From Flavobacteriales bacterium (GTDB taxonomy: Bacteria; Bacteroidota; Bacteroidia; Flavobacteriales_D; Parvicellaceae), in the NCBI GenBank assembly GCA_020635565.1, contig JACJZN010000007.1, positions 620,001-684,000 on the forward strand: a DNA stretch of 64,000 bases. The letters run 5' to 3'. The position numbers were made by a program, and so were the translations under genes. The notes beneath the pieces were generated by a model. The model was not told the DNA's origin. It did not search any database and was given only the letters and a program-made list of their open reading frames with translations. Every line of letters begins with the position of its first letter. Within the stretch, counting starts at the first letter, position 1. Positions 16,292 to 25,850 of the stretch are shown here, one piece after another.

Positions 16292-17821
16292 TTATGGTTG
16301 TTCTGGTGCGTGAGCATCAGTAATCATTGATGAATCAATTGCATTCATAGTAGAATCGATTGAAACTACTGGATCAACAATTTCCATTTCTGGTTCTACT
16401 GTCTTACTTGCATTTTCAACCGCCATGTTTGTATGATTGATTAACTTCTCATCTGATGTAGAATTCCATCCTTCATAGACAACTGGTCTTCCCATGATGT
16501 CTAATCTAGGAGTAACAGGTGTTACTTCTTTGAAATCTTCACACTCATACCACTTCTCATATTCTCCTTCTTCCACTACGATGATATTTCTCTTCATGTT
16601 GTGGTGACCAGCTCCACAGATCTTATTACAGATCAACATGAAATTAAAGTCAACATTCTCTACTTCTTCACCAAGAGATTTCTGCATCTCTGAATGGATC
16701 TCGTTGATCTCTTTGTAATGAGCTTGAGTCTCAGGAAGTTCAGCAAATTCTTTAGTTGTGTAATTTGGAGTAAAAGTGAAACTTGTCTGTAATCCTGGTA
16801 CGCAGTTCATCTGAGCTCTAAAATGCGGGAACCAAGCAGAGTGAATTACATCTTTACTTCTAAATTTGAAAGTAACAGGTCTATTCTTGATCAAATATAT
16901 GTCGTTAGGAACATAGATATCATCCATACCAGCTAGATTGGTAGAAGAGGTATCATTCATAACAGTAGGCCAAATTCCAGACTCAATTCTATACTTTAAT
17001 GTGTTTAGAATTTCTATCTGCTCCATTTTAGCATTGATAATTTCATCCGGTTCGAAGAAATCTCCGTTAGCTCCTGTTGCTTTTACTAGATCGCTGTTTA
17101 GAGTAGCAACTAGTTGATCAATGTGAGCCAATTTAGCAAGTACAGTTTCTTTAGTTACAATACCCATTGGGTTACCACCAAATTTGACAGTGTCACCATG
17201 ATCATCAACGTACTCGAAAGCTGGACAAATTAATTTGTAATCAGCATCACCAAGGTTGTTATTTTCTCCTGCAATTCTGAAAGTCCATTGGAATTGTTCA
17301 GCATATGCTTCAACAACCATTGGATTACCTTCTTCTGGTGCAGTAAACATAATATTTACCCAAGTTTTAAGACCCATGAAGATAATTACCGCCAACGCAG
17401 TAGATGGAACAACCGTCCAGATTAACTCTAATTTGTTTGAGTGAGAGAAATAAGTAGCTCTTCTGTTTTTGTTGTACTTGTATTTAAATGCGAATACAAA
17501 AAGAAGTGCATTCGTAAAAAAGAACACTGGAAGAATGATCCAATAGTTCAACTTAAGAAGCCAGTCTGTGTCTTCTCCATGAACAGAGGCTGCAGGTCCT
17601 AGACCTCCCATTCCATATTTAGCCATTAACCAGATGGTGAAACCGAAGAATGCAAACATGAAGATCAAGAATCCCCAAGCCATAAAGTTATTCTCCTCAT
17701 CTGTAACGATCTCCTCTGTCTTCTCTTTACGAAGAGCTGAAGCTGTTTCATTCAATCTAACCAGCTGAATGATTGCTGCTACTCCCGCTACTACTGCTAT
17801 TAGTATTAATAAACTGTTCAT
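16292..17821 (-). CDS. ctaC: Cytochrome c oxidase subunit II
   Basis: The 509-residue protein is long for CoxB. Three or four N-terminal membrane segments precede the cupredoxin domain. The CuA site is IHSAWFPHF plus C398, C402, H406 and M409 in CNKICGAGHHNM. The residue that is usually Glu between the cysteines is Lys here. Insertions lie before the first CuA His (about residues 210-300) and between PNYTTKEFA and the Cys pair; a 75-residue tail rich in Met, Asp and Ser follows. It takes electrons from cytochrome c or directly from complex III and passes them to subunit I. Co-transcribed with actF and ctaD. Confidence 0.94.
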   Translation of the reverse strand: MNSLLILIAVVAGVAAIIQLVRLNETASALRKEKTEEIVTDEENNFMAWGFLIFMFAFFGFTIWLMAKYGMGGLGPAASVHGEDTDWLLKLNYWIILPVFFFTNALLFVFAFKYKYNKNRRATYFSHSNKLELIWTVVPSTALAVIIFMGLKTWVNIMFTAPEEGNPMVVEAYAEQFQWTFRIAGENNNLGDADYKLICPAFEYVDDHGDTVKFGGNPMGIVTKETVLAKLAHIDQLVATLNSDLVKATGANGDFFEPDEIINAKMEQIEILNTLKYRIESGIWPTVMNDTSSTNLAGMDDIYVPNDIYLIKNRPVTFKFRSKDVIHSAWFPHFRAQMNCVPGLQTSFTFTPNYTTKEFAELPETQAHYKEINEIHSEMQKSLGEEVENVDFNFMLICNKICGAGHHNMKRNIIVVEEGEYEKWYECEDFKEVTPVTPRLDIMGRPVVYEGWNSTSDEKLINHTNMAVENASKTVEPEMEIVDPVVSIDSTMNAIDSSMITDAHAPEQP

Positions 17822-17845
17822 CTTGTATAAAATATCAGGTCTTTA

Positions 17846-19504
17846 TTAAAATTCGTGGTGGATACTTTCTTGTAAATATGGGTGATTCTTCTGAACTAAA
17901 GGAGCTGATGCTAATCCTTTGAATACTAACAGAAGGAATCCTCCTAAGAATGCCATGAACATTCCAATTTCTAACATACCGTAATCCCATTCTGCAAATA
18001 CAGTTCCTGGCATAACCATACAGAATACATCAAACCAATGTCCAATGAAGATGATTAAACCAATAACGATTAAGTAAGGTGCAGACCGTTTTGTATCTCT
18101 TGACATGAAGAATACCATAGGTAAAACAAAGTTTACGGCAAACATTCCCATGAAAATGTATTTGTAATCATTAAATCTGGCAATGAAATATGTTACTTCC
18201 TCTGGAATATTAGAGTACCATATCAACATAAACTGAGAGAACCATAGGTAACTCCAAAGGAATGAAATTGCAAACATCCATTTACCAACATCGTGAATAT
18301 GGTTTTCATTTACATATTCCAAGGATCCTTTACTCTTTAAGTACAATGTGATCATCATCACCATGATCATACCAGATAACCAAATACCTGAGAAAGAATA
18401 CCATCCAAATAATGTAGAGAACCAGTGCGTATCAATAGACATAATGATATCCCATGCCATTGTAGAAGAGAATACAGCAAAGAAAACTAAGAATAGTGCT
18501 GATCTTCTGTATAGTTTGAAATGTAATTCAACTCCCCCTTCTTCATCTTCTCTTCTAGAAGTTTTTCTAAACCACATCATAAAAGAACCGAATATACCAA
18601 AGTAAGCTGCAATTCTAATCCAGAAGAAAGTTTTGTTTAGATAAGCTCCTTTACCATAGATAATTGCATCGGTACTCGCAATATCATTATCCATCCATGG
18701 ATAAATGTGAGTCATTCCAAAAGTTGATGCTAATAGAACCACAAACAATGCAGCCATTCCTAACCAGATTGCACTCGAAATTCCTTCGAAAACTCTTAGA
18801 AGAACAACTCCCCATCCAGATTCTGTAGCGTAGTGAAGACCTAAATAGAAAAGTGCTCCCAATGCAATTCCAAAGAAGAAGAATCCGTTAACCAATAGGT
18901 TTGACCAAAGTCTTCTGTTTTCAGCATCTTTAACTGAAAGTTTTCCGTTTTCAAACATAGAAGCCAATTCTTCAGCTGGGATAATGCCGTGACCGTGACC
19001 ACCTCCATGTGAAGCATGATCATTATGATCATCATGCTCTTCTGCATGACCTCCTTCGTGATTTTCTCCTTCAGCATGAGCTTCTTCTTGTTTTTTTGCT
19101 TCAATCGAGATATGCCAAAGAACCGCTGGTCCGTGATGTGCATGATCAGCGTGTTCATCTCCGTGATCTGCAGTTGCTTCTCCACCTTCGTGGTCATGCC
19201 CTTCAGCTTCATGATCGTGTCCATGAGTAGGATCGGTACATACACCTGATTTATCATCAATATGAATCACATAGTCTTCTCCAAGAGCTCCTTCAACTTC
19301 CTTTTTTAAGTCATTCAAAGCAGCTTGATAGTGCTCCTCTGAATATCCTTCGTAGTTTGAAATCACCGTTAGATGATGATCATCATGTACTTCTGGAAAT
19401 AAATATCTCTTTTGAGTAAATATACCGGCAACCATTAGAATTACTCCTAAACCAACAAGGCCGAATAATATTTTTTTCACTTTACCTGAAACTTGAAATC
19501 CCAT
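17846..19504 (-). CDS. actF: Alternative complex III subunit ActF (NrfD-like quinol-site membrane protein)
   Basis: The 552-residue protein has one N-terminal helix, then a periplasmic or loop region (about residues 85-175) extremely rich in His, Asp, Glu and Gly. About nine more membrane helices follow, in the order seen for ActF, a paralogue of ActC. ActF is a core membrane subunit of quinol:cytochrome c oxidoreductase (ACIII) and is thought to help proton handling. The His-rich insert is not part of the conserved core and may bind metals. It is placed between actE and ctaC, as in other Bacteroidota. Confidence 0.9.
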   Translation of the reverse strand: MGFQVSGKVKKILFGLVGLGVILMVAGIFTQKRYLFPEVHDDHHLTVISNYEGYSEEHYQAALNDLKKEVEGALGEDYVIHIDDKSGVCTDPTHGHDHEAEGHDHEGGEATADHGDEHADHAHHGPAVLWHISIEAKKQEEAHAEGENHEGGHAEEHDDHNDHASHGGGHGHGIIPAEELASMFENGKLSVKDAENRRLWSNLLVNGFFFFGIALGALFYLGLHYATESGWGVVLLRVFEGISSAIWLGMAALFVVLLASTFGMTHIYPWMDNDIASTDAIIYGKGAYLNKTFFWIRIAAYFGIFGSFMMWFRKTSRREDEEGGVELHFKLYRRSALFLVFFAVFSSTMAWDIIMSIDTHWFSTLFGWYSFSGIWLSGMIMVMMITLYLKSKGSLEYVNENHIHDVGKWMFAISFLWSYLWFSQFMLIWYSNIPEEVTYFIARFNDYKYIFMGMFAVNFVLPMVFFMSRDTKRSAPYLIVIGLIIFIGHWFDVFCMVMPGTVFAEWDYGMLEIGMFMAFLGGFLLLVFKGLASAPLVQKNHPYLQESIHHEF

Positions 19505-19539
19505 TTTCTATCTTTTTACAAGTCTTAAAATTCTTTTTA

Positions 19540-20313
19540 TTAATGATGTGCCTCTTCTGTAGATTCATGATTCAATGAACCATCCAGAGGTAACTCAATT
19601 ACATTAGTGTCGATCATTAGAGGTGACATTACTTTTAATGAGTCCTTCATAGCATTTAAACTATCAACTTCAGTCATTAATTCACTATACATTAAATTAC
19701 CGTACTGTAGCGTTCTAACATGTAAAGCAACTTTCCATCTTTCATCTTTATTTAATTGAGAACCATGAGGTCCCATTGCTCCTTTTCCATAGGTAATTAC
19801 GTGAAAGATTTGACCCAAAGTTCGATCTTTATATCCACCGTCATATGGCATAGGTGCGTTGTATTCCCCATAAGTGATTACTGCACCGTCTCCTTTACCT
19901 GTTTTTCCATGACAGTGAGAACAGAAATAACCAAATAGAACTTTACCTTCTTCTGCGTAAGCTATAGCTGTTTCCTCATTTGATACATATTTCATTGGAA
20001 TTGCATTTCCTTTAGAAGCATTGTATCCGTCTTCTGTATTAGTAAAAGAATAAGGCATCATTACTTCAGCCATCTCAGGGTCTGCATTAAATGGTATACT
20101 TCCCATTGCAGGTTTTCTAGCAGACATAGTATTTTTAAGATCTTCATGTTCAACATCTTTGATTAAACCATAATCAACGTATGCTTCCACAGCTTGAGAT
20201 CTATACATGTCAGGCATATATTCGTAACCTGGAGAGTCTGGATTTCTGCTACAAGACATCATTAAGATAGATGCCCCTGCAAAAAGTGATATGTTCTTAA
20301 AATTAAGTTTCAT
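19540..20313 (-). CDS. actE: Alternative complex III subunit ActE (mono-heme cytochrome c lipoprotein)
   Basis: The 257-residue protein has a lipobox in ILMMSCSRN (C21) and a single c-type heme motif CSHCH at residues 131-135 within YFCSHCHGKTGKGDG, with a probable distal Met ligand in GPHGSQLN/MGPHG. ActE carries electrons out of ACIII towards the terminal oxidase. The N-terminal part (RNPDSPGYEYMPDM) is typical of ActE in Bacteroidota. The C-terminus ends in a short His/Glu tail. It lies 4 bases downstream of actD. Confidence 0.93.
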   Translation of the reverse strand: MKLNFKNISLFAGASILMMSCSRNPDSPGYEYMPDMYRSQAVEAYVDYGLIKDVEHEDLKNTMSARKPAMGSIPFNADPEMAEVMMPYSFTNTEDGYNASKGNAIPMKYVSNEETAIAYAEEGKVLFGYFCSHCHGKTGKGDGAVITYGEYNAPMPYDGGYKDRTLGQIFHVITYGKGAMGPHGSQLNKDERWKVALHVRTLQYGNLMYSELMTEVDSLNAMKDSLKVMSPLMIDTNVIELPLDGSLNHESTEEAHH

Positions 20314-20317
20314 GCTA

Positions 20318-20854
20318 TTACTTAATTACTTTTTCTTCTAATTCTACAATTTCAGTTTCTTTAACCCAAGCTGTTAGTTGTTCAGCAGTGAAACCATGGT
20401 TATCTTCTAATTTCAATTCAATTACGAATCTATCATCAGTAGTTCTTGGATCTGGGTTGCGGGCAGGCATTCCTGGTAAAGTCTTATTTCTTAATAAGTA
20501 TGTAAATGCCATACCGTGTGCTGCACATAGTACAGTGAACTCAAACAAGATCGGAACAAATGATGGGATATTATAAAAGAAACTGAAATTTGGTTTTCCT
20601 CCAATATTCATTGGCCAATCCTGTATCATCATGAATCTGATAGCAATCATTGCCAACATCGTACCTGTGATTCCATAAAGAAAAGCGTTGATTCCCAATC
20701 GAGTGTGTTTTACACCAATAATTGGATCGATACCGTGAATCGGGAATGGAGAATAAACCTCCGATACATGCACACCTTTTGACACCAAGTGCTTAGCTGC
20801 ATCTTTAGTGGTGTCGTCATCATCGTACATTGCGTATATTACTTTATCTGCCAT
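20318..20854 (-). CDS. actD: Alternative complex III subunit ActD (DUF3341)
   Basis: This 178-residue protein of the DUF3341 family begins with IYAMYDDDDTTKDAAKHL and HVSEVYSPFPIHGID, then has two membrane helices (about 58-78 and 95-118). ActD is a small peripheral/membrane subunit of ACIII with no cofactor. It is positioned between actC and actE with short gaps on both sides. Length and domain match the family. Confidence 0.93.
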   Translation of the reverse strand: MADKVIYAMYDDDDTTKDAAKHLVSKGVHVSEVYSPFPIHGIDPIIGVKHTRLGINAFLYGITGTMLAMIAIRFMMIQDWPMNIGGKPNFSFFYNIPSFVPILFEFTVLCAAHGMAFTYLLRNKTLPGMPARNPDPRTTDDRFVIELKLEDNHGFTAEQLTAWVKETEIVELEEKVIK

Positions 20855-20882
20855 TGTCGTAGCAATTAATTTCTATTATTAA

Positions 20883-22439
20883 TTATTCTTCTTCGTTCTT
20901 TGTTTCCTCTTCAGTTGAAGCCTCCTCAGTATTCTCTACTACTGGAGGATCAGCAACCACTGGAGGAACAGTTTCTGTTTCAACAGAAGCTTCTATATGA
21001 GACTCATGATGAGAACCGTGATCATCATGATCGTGGTGAGCATGTTTGTCCCAATATCCAGCTCCGTGTCCGTAACCTTGCTTGAAGTTTGCTCCTGAAG
21101 ATTTCAAGATCGTTTTTAATTCTGCAATTGGCATTACAGGGAAATATCTTGCAAACAAAAGGTACAATACCCCAAATACACCCATGGTACCAACATATAC
21201 TCCTATATCAACCCAAGTTGGGTGGAAGTAAGACCATGAAGAAGGAACATAATCTCTGTGGATAGAAGTTACGATAATTACGAAACGCTCAAACCACATA
21301 CCTATGTTCACAATGATCGACATAATGAATGTAAAGGTTAGACTAGTTCTAAGTTTTTTGAACCAGAATAACTGTGGAGAGATTACGTTACAAGTCATCA
21401 TACTCCAGTAAGCCCACCAATAAGGCCCAGTCGCTCTGTTTAAGAAGGCATAAGCTTCATATTCAACACCTGAATACCATGAGATGAAAAGCTCTGTGAT
21501 ATAAGCAACACCTACAATTGATCCAGTTGTAATGATTACGATGTTCATATATTCAACGTGCTTCGTGTGAAGATATGCTTCTAATTTGAACGCTTTTCTA
21601 AGGATCAGCATTAAAGTTTGAACCATTGCAAATCCTGAGAATACAGCTCCTGCTACGAAGTATGGAGGAAAGATAGTTGTATGCCATCCTGGAATAACTG
21701 ATGTAGCAAAGTCGAAAGATACGATTGAGTGTACAGAGAATACAAGCGGAGTAGCCAATCCTGCAAGAACCAAAGAAACGATCTCGAATCTGTTCCATGC
21801 TTTAGCACCTCCAGTCCATCCAAATGATAGGATACTGTATGCTTTTTTAGCTACTGGTTTAGTAACTCTATCTCTAATTGTAGCAAAATCAGGAATAAGA
21901 CCAATGTACCAGAATACTAAACCTACCGAGAAATAAGTAGAAATCGCAAATACATCCCAAAGAAGAGGAGAGTTAAAGTTTACCCACATTGATCCAAATT
22001 GATTTGGAAGCGGGAAAACCCAATAACCTACCCAAAGACGCCCCATGTGAATTAAAGGGAACAATCCTGCCATCATTACGGCAAAGATTGTCATCGCTTC
22101 AGCCGCACGGTTAATTGCCATTCTCCATTTCTGACGGAAAAGTAAAAGTACAGCGGAGATTAAAGTTCCTGCGTGTCCAATACCTACCCACCAAACGAAG
22201 TTGGTGATATCCCATGCCCATTCTACGGTTTTGTTCAATCCCCAAGTACCGATACCGGTTCCTAGAAGGTAAACAATACATCCAACACCCCAAAGTGCAA
22301 ATAGTCCGGATAAGGAAATTAAAATATACCACCCTTTTGGAGCTTTACTCTCAATTGGTCTGATAATGTCATCCGTGATATCTCTATACGACTTGTCTCC
22401 AAGTATTAACGGAATCCTGATGTCTGACTCTTTATGCAT
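20883..22439 (-). CDS. actC: Alternative complex III subunit ActC (NrfD/PsrC-like quinol oxidase subunit)
   Basis: The 518-residue membrane protein has about ten helices of the NrfD/PsrC type, starting after RIPLILGDKSYRDIT, a typical ActC N-terminus. ActC holds the quinol-oxidising site next to the iron-sulfur subunit ActB. Its C-terminal 90 residues are cytoplasm-side low complexity: a His/Asp tract (HAHHDHDDHGSHHESH) and then a Glu/Val/Pro tail. The last is not needed for the fold and may bind divalent metal. It is placed directly after actB. Confidence 0.94.
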   Translation of the reverse strand: MHKESDIRIPLILGDKSYRDITDDIIRPIESKAPKGWYILISLSGLFALWGVGCIVYLLGTGIGTWGLNKTVEWAWDITNFVWWVGIGHAGTLISAVLLLFRQKWRMAINRAAEAMTIFAVMMAGLFPLIHMGRLWVGYWVFPLPNQFGSMWVNFNSPLLWDVFAISTYFSVGLVFWYIGLIPDFATIRDRVTKPVAKKAYSILSFGWTGGAKAWNRFEIVSLVLAGLATPLVFSVHSIVSFDFATSVIPGWHTTIFPPYFVAGAVFSGFAMVQTLMLILRKAFKLEAYLHTKHVEYMNIVIITTGSIVGVAYITELFISWYSGVEYEAYAFLNRATGPYWWAYWSMMTCNVISPQLFWFKKLRTSLTFTFIMSIIVNIGMWFERFVIIVTSIHRDYVPSSWSYFHPTWVDIGVYVGTMGVFGVLYLLFARYFPVMPIAELKTILKSSGANFKQGYGHGAGYWDKHAHHDHDDHGSHHESHIEASVETETVPPVVADPPVVENTEEASTEEETKNEEE

Positions 22440-22472
22440 CTATCTAATTTTTACTAAAGTTCTAAATTCAAA

Positions 22473-25400
22473 TTATGCGTGATGTTCTTCTTCACTGTGC
22501 GCTTCTCCATGACCGTGAGCTACAGGGTCAACGTTTCTTACTTTTAATTGGTAATACACGTTTGGTTTAACACCTATTTCGTGAAGCGCTTGGTAAACAC
22601 GCTTGTTCTCGTTTAATCCTTGATTACTTCTTTCCTTGTTATCAGTTAAAATTCTGATTGAAGAGTGAGTGTCATTCCAGTCACCAAATTTGATTGCTCC
22701 TGAAGGACAAGCATCACCACAAGCAGCAACTACATCTCCATCAACAACAGCTCTACCCTCTGCCTTCGCATTTAATTTTCCTTCCTGAATTCTCTGAACA
22801 CAGAATGTACATTTCTCCATAACCCCTCTAGATCTTACAACCACATCTGGGTTTAATACTAATCTAGCATACTCATCATGAGTTGGGTTAACTTTATCGA
22901 ATTTCTTATAGTCTCTGTAATTGAACCAGTTAAATCTTCTCACCTTGTAAGGACAGTTGTTACCACAGTATCTAGTTCCAATACATCTGTTGTAAGCCAT
23001 CATGTTTAATCCCTCATTTGAGTGAGTAGTAGCAGCTACAGGACATACGGTCTCACATGGAGCGTGATTACAGTGGTGACACATCATTGGCATAAATACC
23101 ACTGCAGGACTTTCCTCTGGAACTTCAAGATTGTCATAACTTGGAGCATCTCCAGCATTTTCAAAGTCTCCTGTGTGCATAGCATGGTCATAATGAGCTC
23201 TTTCCTCATCAGCAATAGAAGAGAAGTATCTATCCATTCTTAACCAGTGCATGTCTCTAACTCTTCTTACTTCATCTTTACCAACAACTGGTACGTTGTT
23301 TTCAGAGTGACAAGCAACAATACATACACCACATCCATTACAAGAAGACAAATCGATAGACATTGCCCATCTGTGTCCAACGTGCTCAACTGGATGTTCA
23401 TCCCATAGGGACAGCTCAACCGGATCTTTATGAACGTGACCACCTTTCTCATAAACATGAAGTTCGTGAGTGTGGTTGAATTCTTTCATTTCAGCATTCA
23501 TGAATGTAGAAAGATCAGTTTCCTTAACAACTGATGATCTACCCATGATCGTGTGATGAGTCTGAGTACAAGCTAAGTAATATCTTTCACCAGCATCTTT
23601 AACAGAAGCTCCAGCAAAATAGTTTAGTTGACCGTTACTCATACTTGTAAAGCGGAAAGCATTTCCACCAATTGGTGTTCTCTTACCATCAGTCATGATA
23701 TAGTCTCCAGATTGAGACCCATCACCAACTTCTACCTGGTAAGCTGCTTTACCTATCATTTCATTTCCTTCTCCTCTTCCATATCCCAACGCGATACCGA
23801 TAGTACCAGGTGCTTGTCCTGGAAGCGGATAAACAGGAAGTTTTAATTTGTTTTCACCTACAGTAACTTCAACCATGTAAGCCTTATCTTCCTGACCAAT
23901 ATGAAGAGCGTTATAAGCAGCAATTTGATTGTCTGCACTCCACTCAATTCCAAGCTCTTTACATGCATCCTTAACGTTCATAGTTACGTAGTTATCCCAA
24001 GTAACTTTTGTTATTGCGTTCGGAAGTTCTTGTAACCATGGGTTTGCTGCATATTGACCATCACCAAGTTCACCGGTTGCATAAGCGATAAACTCGTAAG
24101 CTCCTTCTTCAACTTTGGAAGCCATTGCAGTAACTCCTGCTGCAGCACCACTTGTTGCGTCTGAATATACCAAAGATTCAGAAGGCATATTAGTTGATAC
24201 CGAAGTCCCGTTATGAACAGACCAGTTCCAATAGTCTTCAAAACTTGCATAAGTATTTTGTGCTGGGAAACCATACTTTTCCCACATATCTCTCATGAAG
24301 TTATAATACTCTTTACTTTCTTTATCTCCTCTTTCTGCTTCTCCTGCCCAAACCAACAAAGACTCTTGTGCTTGTCTTGTGTTGAATAGTGGTCTGATCA
24401 GTGGCTGCTGAATAGAGTAGTTTCCATGTTTGATATTGTAATCGTTCCAAGACTCCAAATAGTTGTGGTCTGGACATACATATTTACATTTTGATGCTGT
24501 TTCATCTGCAAACTGAGAGAAAGAGATAGAAACAGGTACATTTGCTAAAGCTTCACCAAATGCAACTCCGTTAGGCAATGTATAAACAGGGTTAACATTG
24601 TATAGGATCAATCCTTTAACATTTCCACTGATTACATCATTAACAAGCTTCTCAACTTTTGCATCGTCACCTTGCTTAACGTTAAGAGGCATCGATGTGT
24701 CGATAGTAGAACCGTAATTTCCTAGCGTGTCGTTAATAGCATTTACGATCAATTGCACAGATTCGTCATTTGCTCCAGCAACAACAATGGATTTTCCTTT
24801 ATTTGCCTTTAAAGATTCAGCTGCCTTTTCAATAGAAGCAACTAATTCTTCAGGAACACTAACTCCAAGATCCTTACCTCCAACTGCTTTTAATAATCCA
24901 GCAGCAATCAATCCCTGTTGAGAAGGTTTGATCATCGTTCTGTAGTCAGCATTTGCTCCAGTTAAAGTCATTACCGTTTCAAACTGGAAATGTCTTGACA
25001 TATCTGATTCTAACTCTGGATTTCTTGTTTCCGCAAATTCAGCACTGAATTTAGTTGGGAAGATCCAGTTAGACATAAAGTCAGCATCAATTGAAACGAC
25101 AGATTTAGCTTTATTAAAGTGATAATCTGGAATGATAGCTTTTCCGAAGTTTTTCTCGTTTGCTTTTCTCATAGCAGAATAAGAAATGGCATCGTATTCA
25201 ACTACTTCTACGTTTCCAAATTTATTTTTGAAAGCTTCAATAGCCATCATGGTTGATGGAGAAGCTAGAGTAGATGTCATTATTTTGATTGAACCGGCAC
25301 TTCCAAGATCTGAAATGATGGCATTATCAATATCAGTCCAGCTTGCTTCTTGTGAAGATATAGTTGGATTCTGAAGTCTCTCACTGTTGTAGACATTCAA

Positions 25401-25820
25401 TACCGAAGCATTAACTCTTGGAGTAAGACCACCTTTAGTAATTCCAAAAGAACTATTTCCTTTGATCCATATCGGTCTTCCTTCTCTAGCCTTTACTAAA
25501 ATGTTTGCATAATCATTTCCGTCAAAGAAAGTTGTTGCATACCAGTTAGCAACACCTGGAGTGATGTCCTCAGGCTTATTCACATAAGGAACAGATTTAA
25601 TAACAGGTGTTTCACATGAAGCTAAAGTAGCTGCTGCAACACCGAATCCTAAGAATTTAAGGAAATCTCTACGACCTGTTTTAAACTGACTTACTTCTTT
25701 ACTTCCAACAAACTCTTCAATAGGAAGGTCTTCTTGAAACTCTTTTGAAGCTTTCTCTTGAAATTCCGGTGATTGAACTTTCTCGTCCAACCCTTTCCAG
25801 TATGTTTTATTCATACTCAT
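22473..25820 (-). CDS. actB: Alternative complex III subunit ActB (molybdopterin-like plus iron-sulfur protein, Tat-exported)
   Basis: The 1115-residue protein fuses a domain resembling molybdopterin oxidoreductases (but without cofactor in known ACIII structures) to a ferredoxin-like domain. A Tat signal with R50-R51 (GRRDFLKFLG) precedes a lipobox-like LASC at C69. Four iron-sulfur Cys groups lie near the C-terminus: CNGCGVCIVAC, CHHCNHAPCETVCP, CIGTRYCGNNCP and CTFCVQ with CGDACP. These relay electrons from quinol to the heme subunits. The C-terminus is His-rich (HGHGEAHSEEEHH). Second gene of the operon. Confidence 0.95.
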   Translation of the reverse strand: MSMNKTYWKGLDEKVQSPEFQEKASKEFQEDLPIEEFVGSKEVSQFKTGRRDFLKFLGFGVAAATLASCETPVIKSVPYVNKPEDITPGVANWYATTFFDGNDYANILVKAREGRPIWIKGNSSFGITKGGLTPRVNASVLNVYNSERLQNPTISSQEASWTDIDNAIISDLGSAGSIKIMTSTLASPSTMMAIEAFKNKFGNVEVVEYDAISYSAMRKANEKNFGKAIIPDYHFNKAKSVVSIDADFMSNWIFPTKFSAEFAETRNPELESDMSRHFQFETVMTLTGANADYRTMIKPSQQGLIAAGLLKAVGGKDLGVSVPEELVASIEKAAESLKANKGKSIVVAGANDESVQLIVNAINDTLGNYGSTIDTSMPLNVKQGDDAKVEKLVNDVISGNVKGLILYNVNPVYTLPNGVAFGEALANVPVSISFSQFADETASKCKYVCPDHNYLESWNDYNIKHGNYSIQQPLIRPLFNTRQAQESLLVWAGEAERGDKESKEYYNFMRDMWEKYGFPAQNTYASFEDYWNWSVHNGTSVSTNMPSESLVYSDATSGAAAGVTAMASKVEEGAYEFIAYATGELGDGQYAANPWLQELPNAITKVTWDNYVTMNVKDACKELGIEWSADNQIAAYNALHIGQEDKAYMVEVTVGENKLKLPVYPLPGQAPGTIGIALGYGRGEGNEMIGKAAYQVEVGDGSQSGDYIMTDGKRTPIGGNAFRFTSMSNGQLNYFAGASVKDAGERYYLACTQTHHTIMGRSSVVKETDLSTFMNAEMKEFNHTHELHVYEKGGHVHKDPVELSLWDEHPVEHVGHRWAMSIDLSSCNGCGVCIVACHSENNVPVVGKDEVRRVRDMHWLRMDRYFSSIADEERAHYDHAMHTGDFENAGDAPSYDNLEVPEESPAVVFMPMMCHHCNHAPCETVCPVAATTHSNEGLNMMAYNRCIGTRYCGNNCPYKVRRFNWFNYRDYKKFDKVNPTHDEYARLVLNPDVVVRSRGVMEKCTFCVQRIQEGKLNAKAEGRAVVDGDVVAACGDACPSGAIKFGDWNDTHSSIRILTDNKERSNQGLNENKRVYQALHEIGVKPNVYYQLKVRNVDPVAHGHGEAHSEEEHHA

Positions 25821-25850
25821 TATATTGTTTCAATCAATAATTCGTTTCTA

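Noticed and set aside
18348..19260. Several frames over the His-rich region of actF
   Set aside because: They arise from the low-complexity His/Asp codons and lack start or promoter signals.
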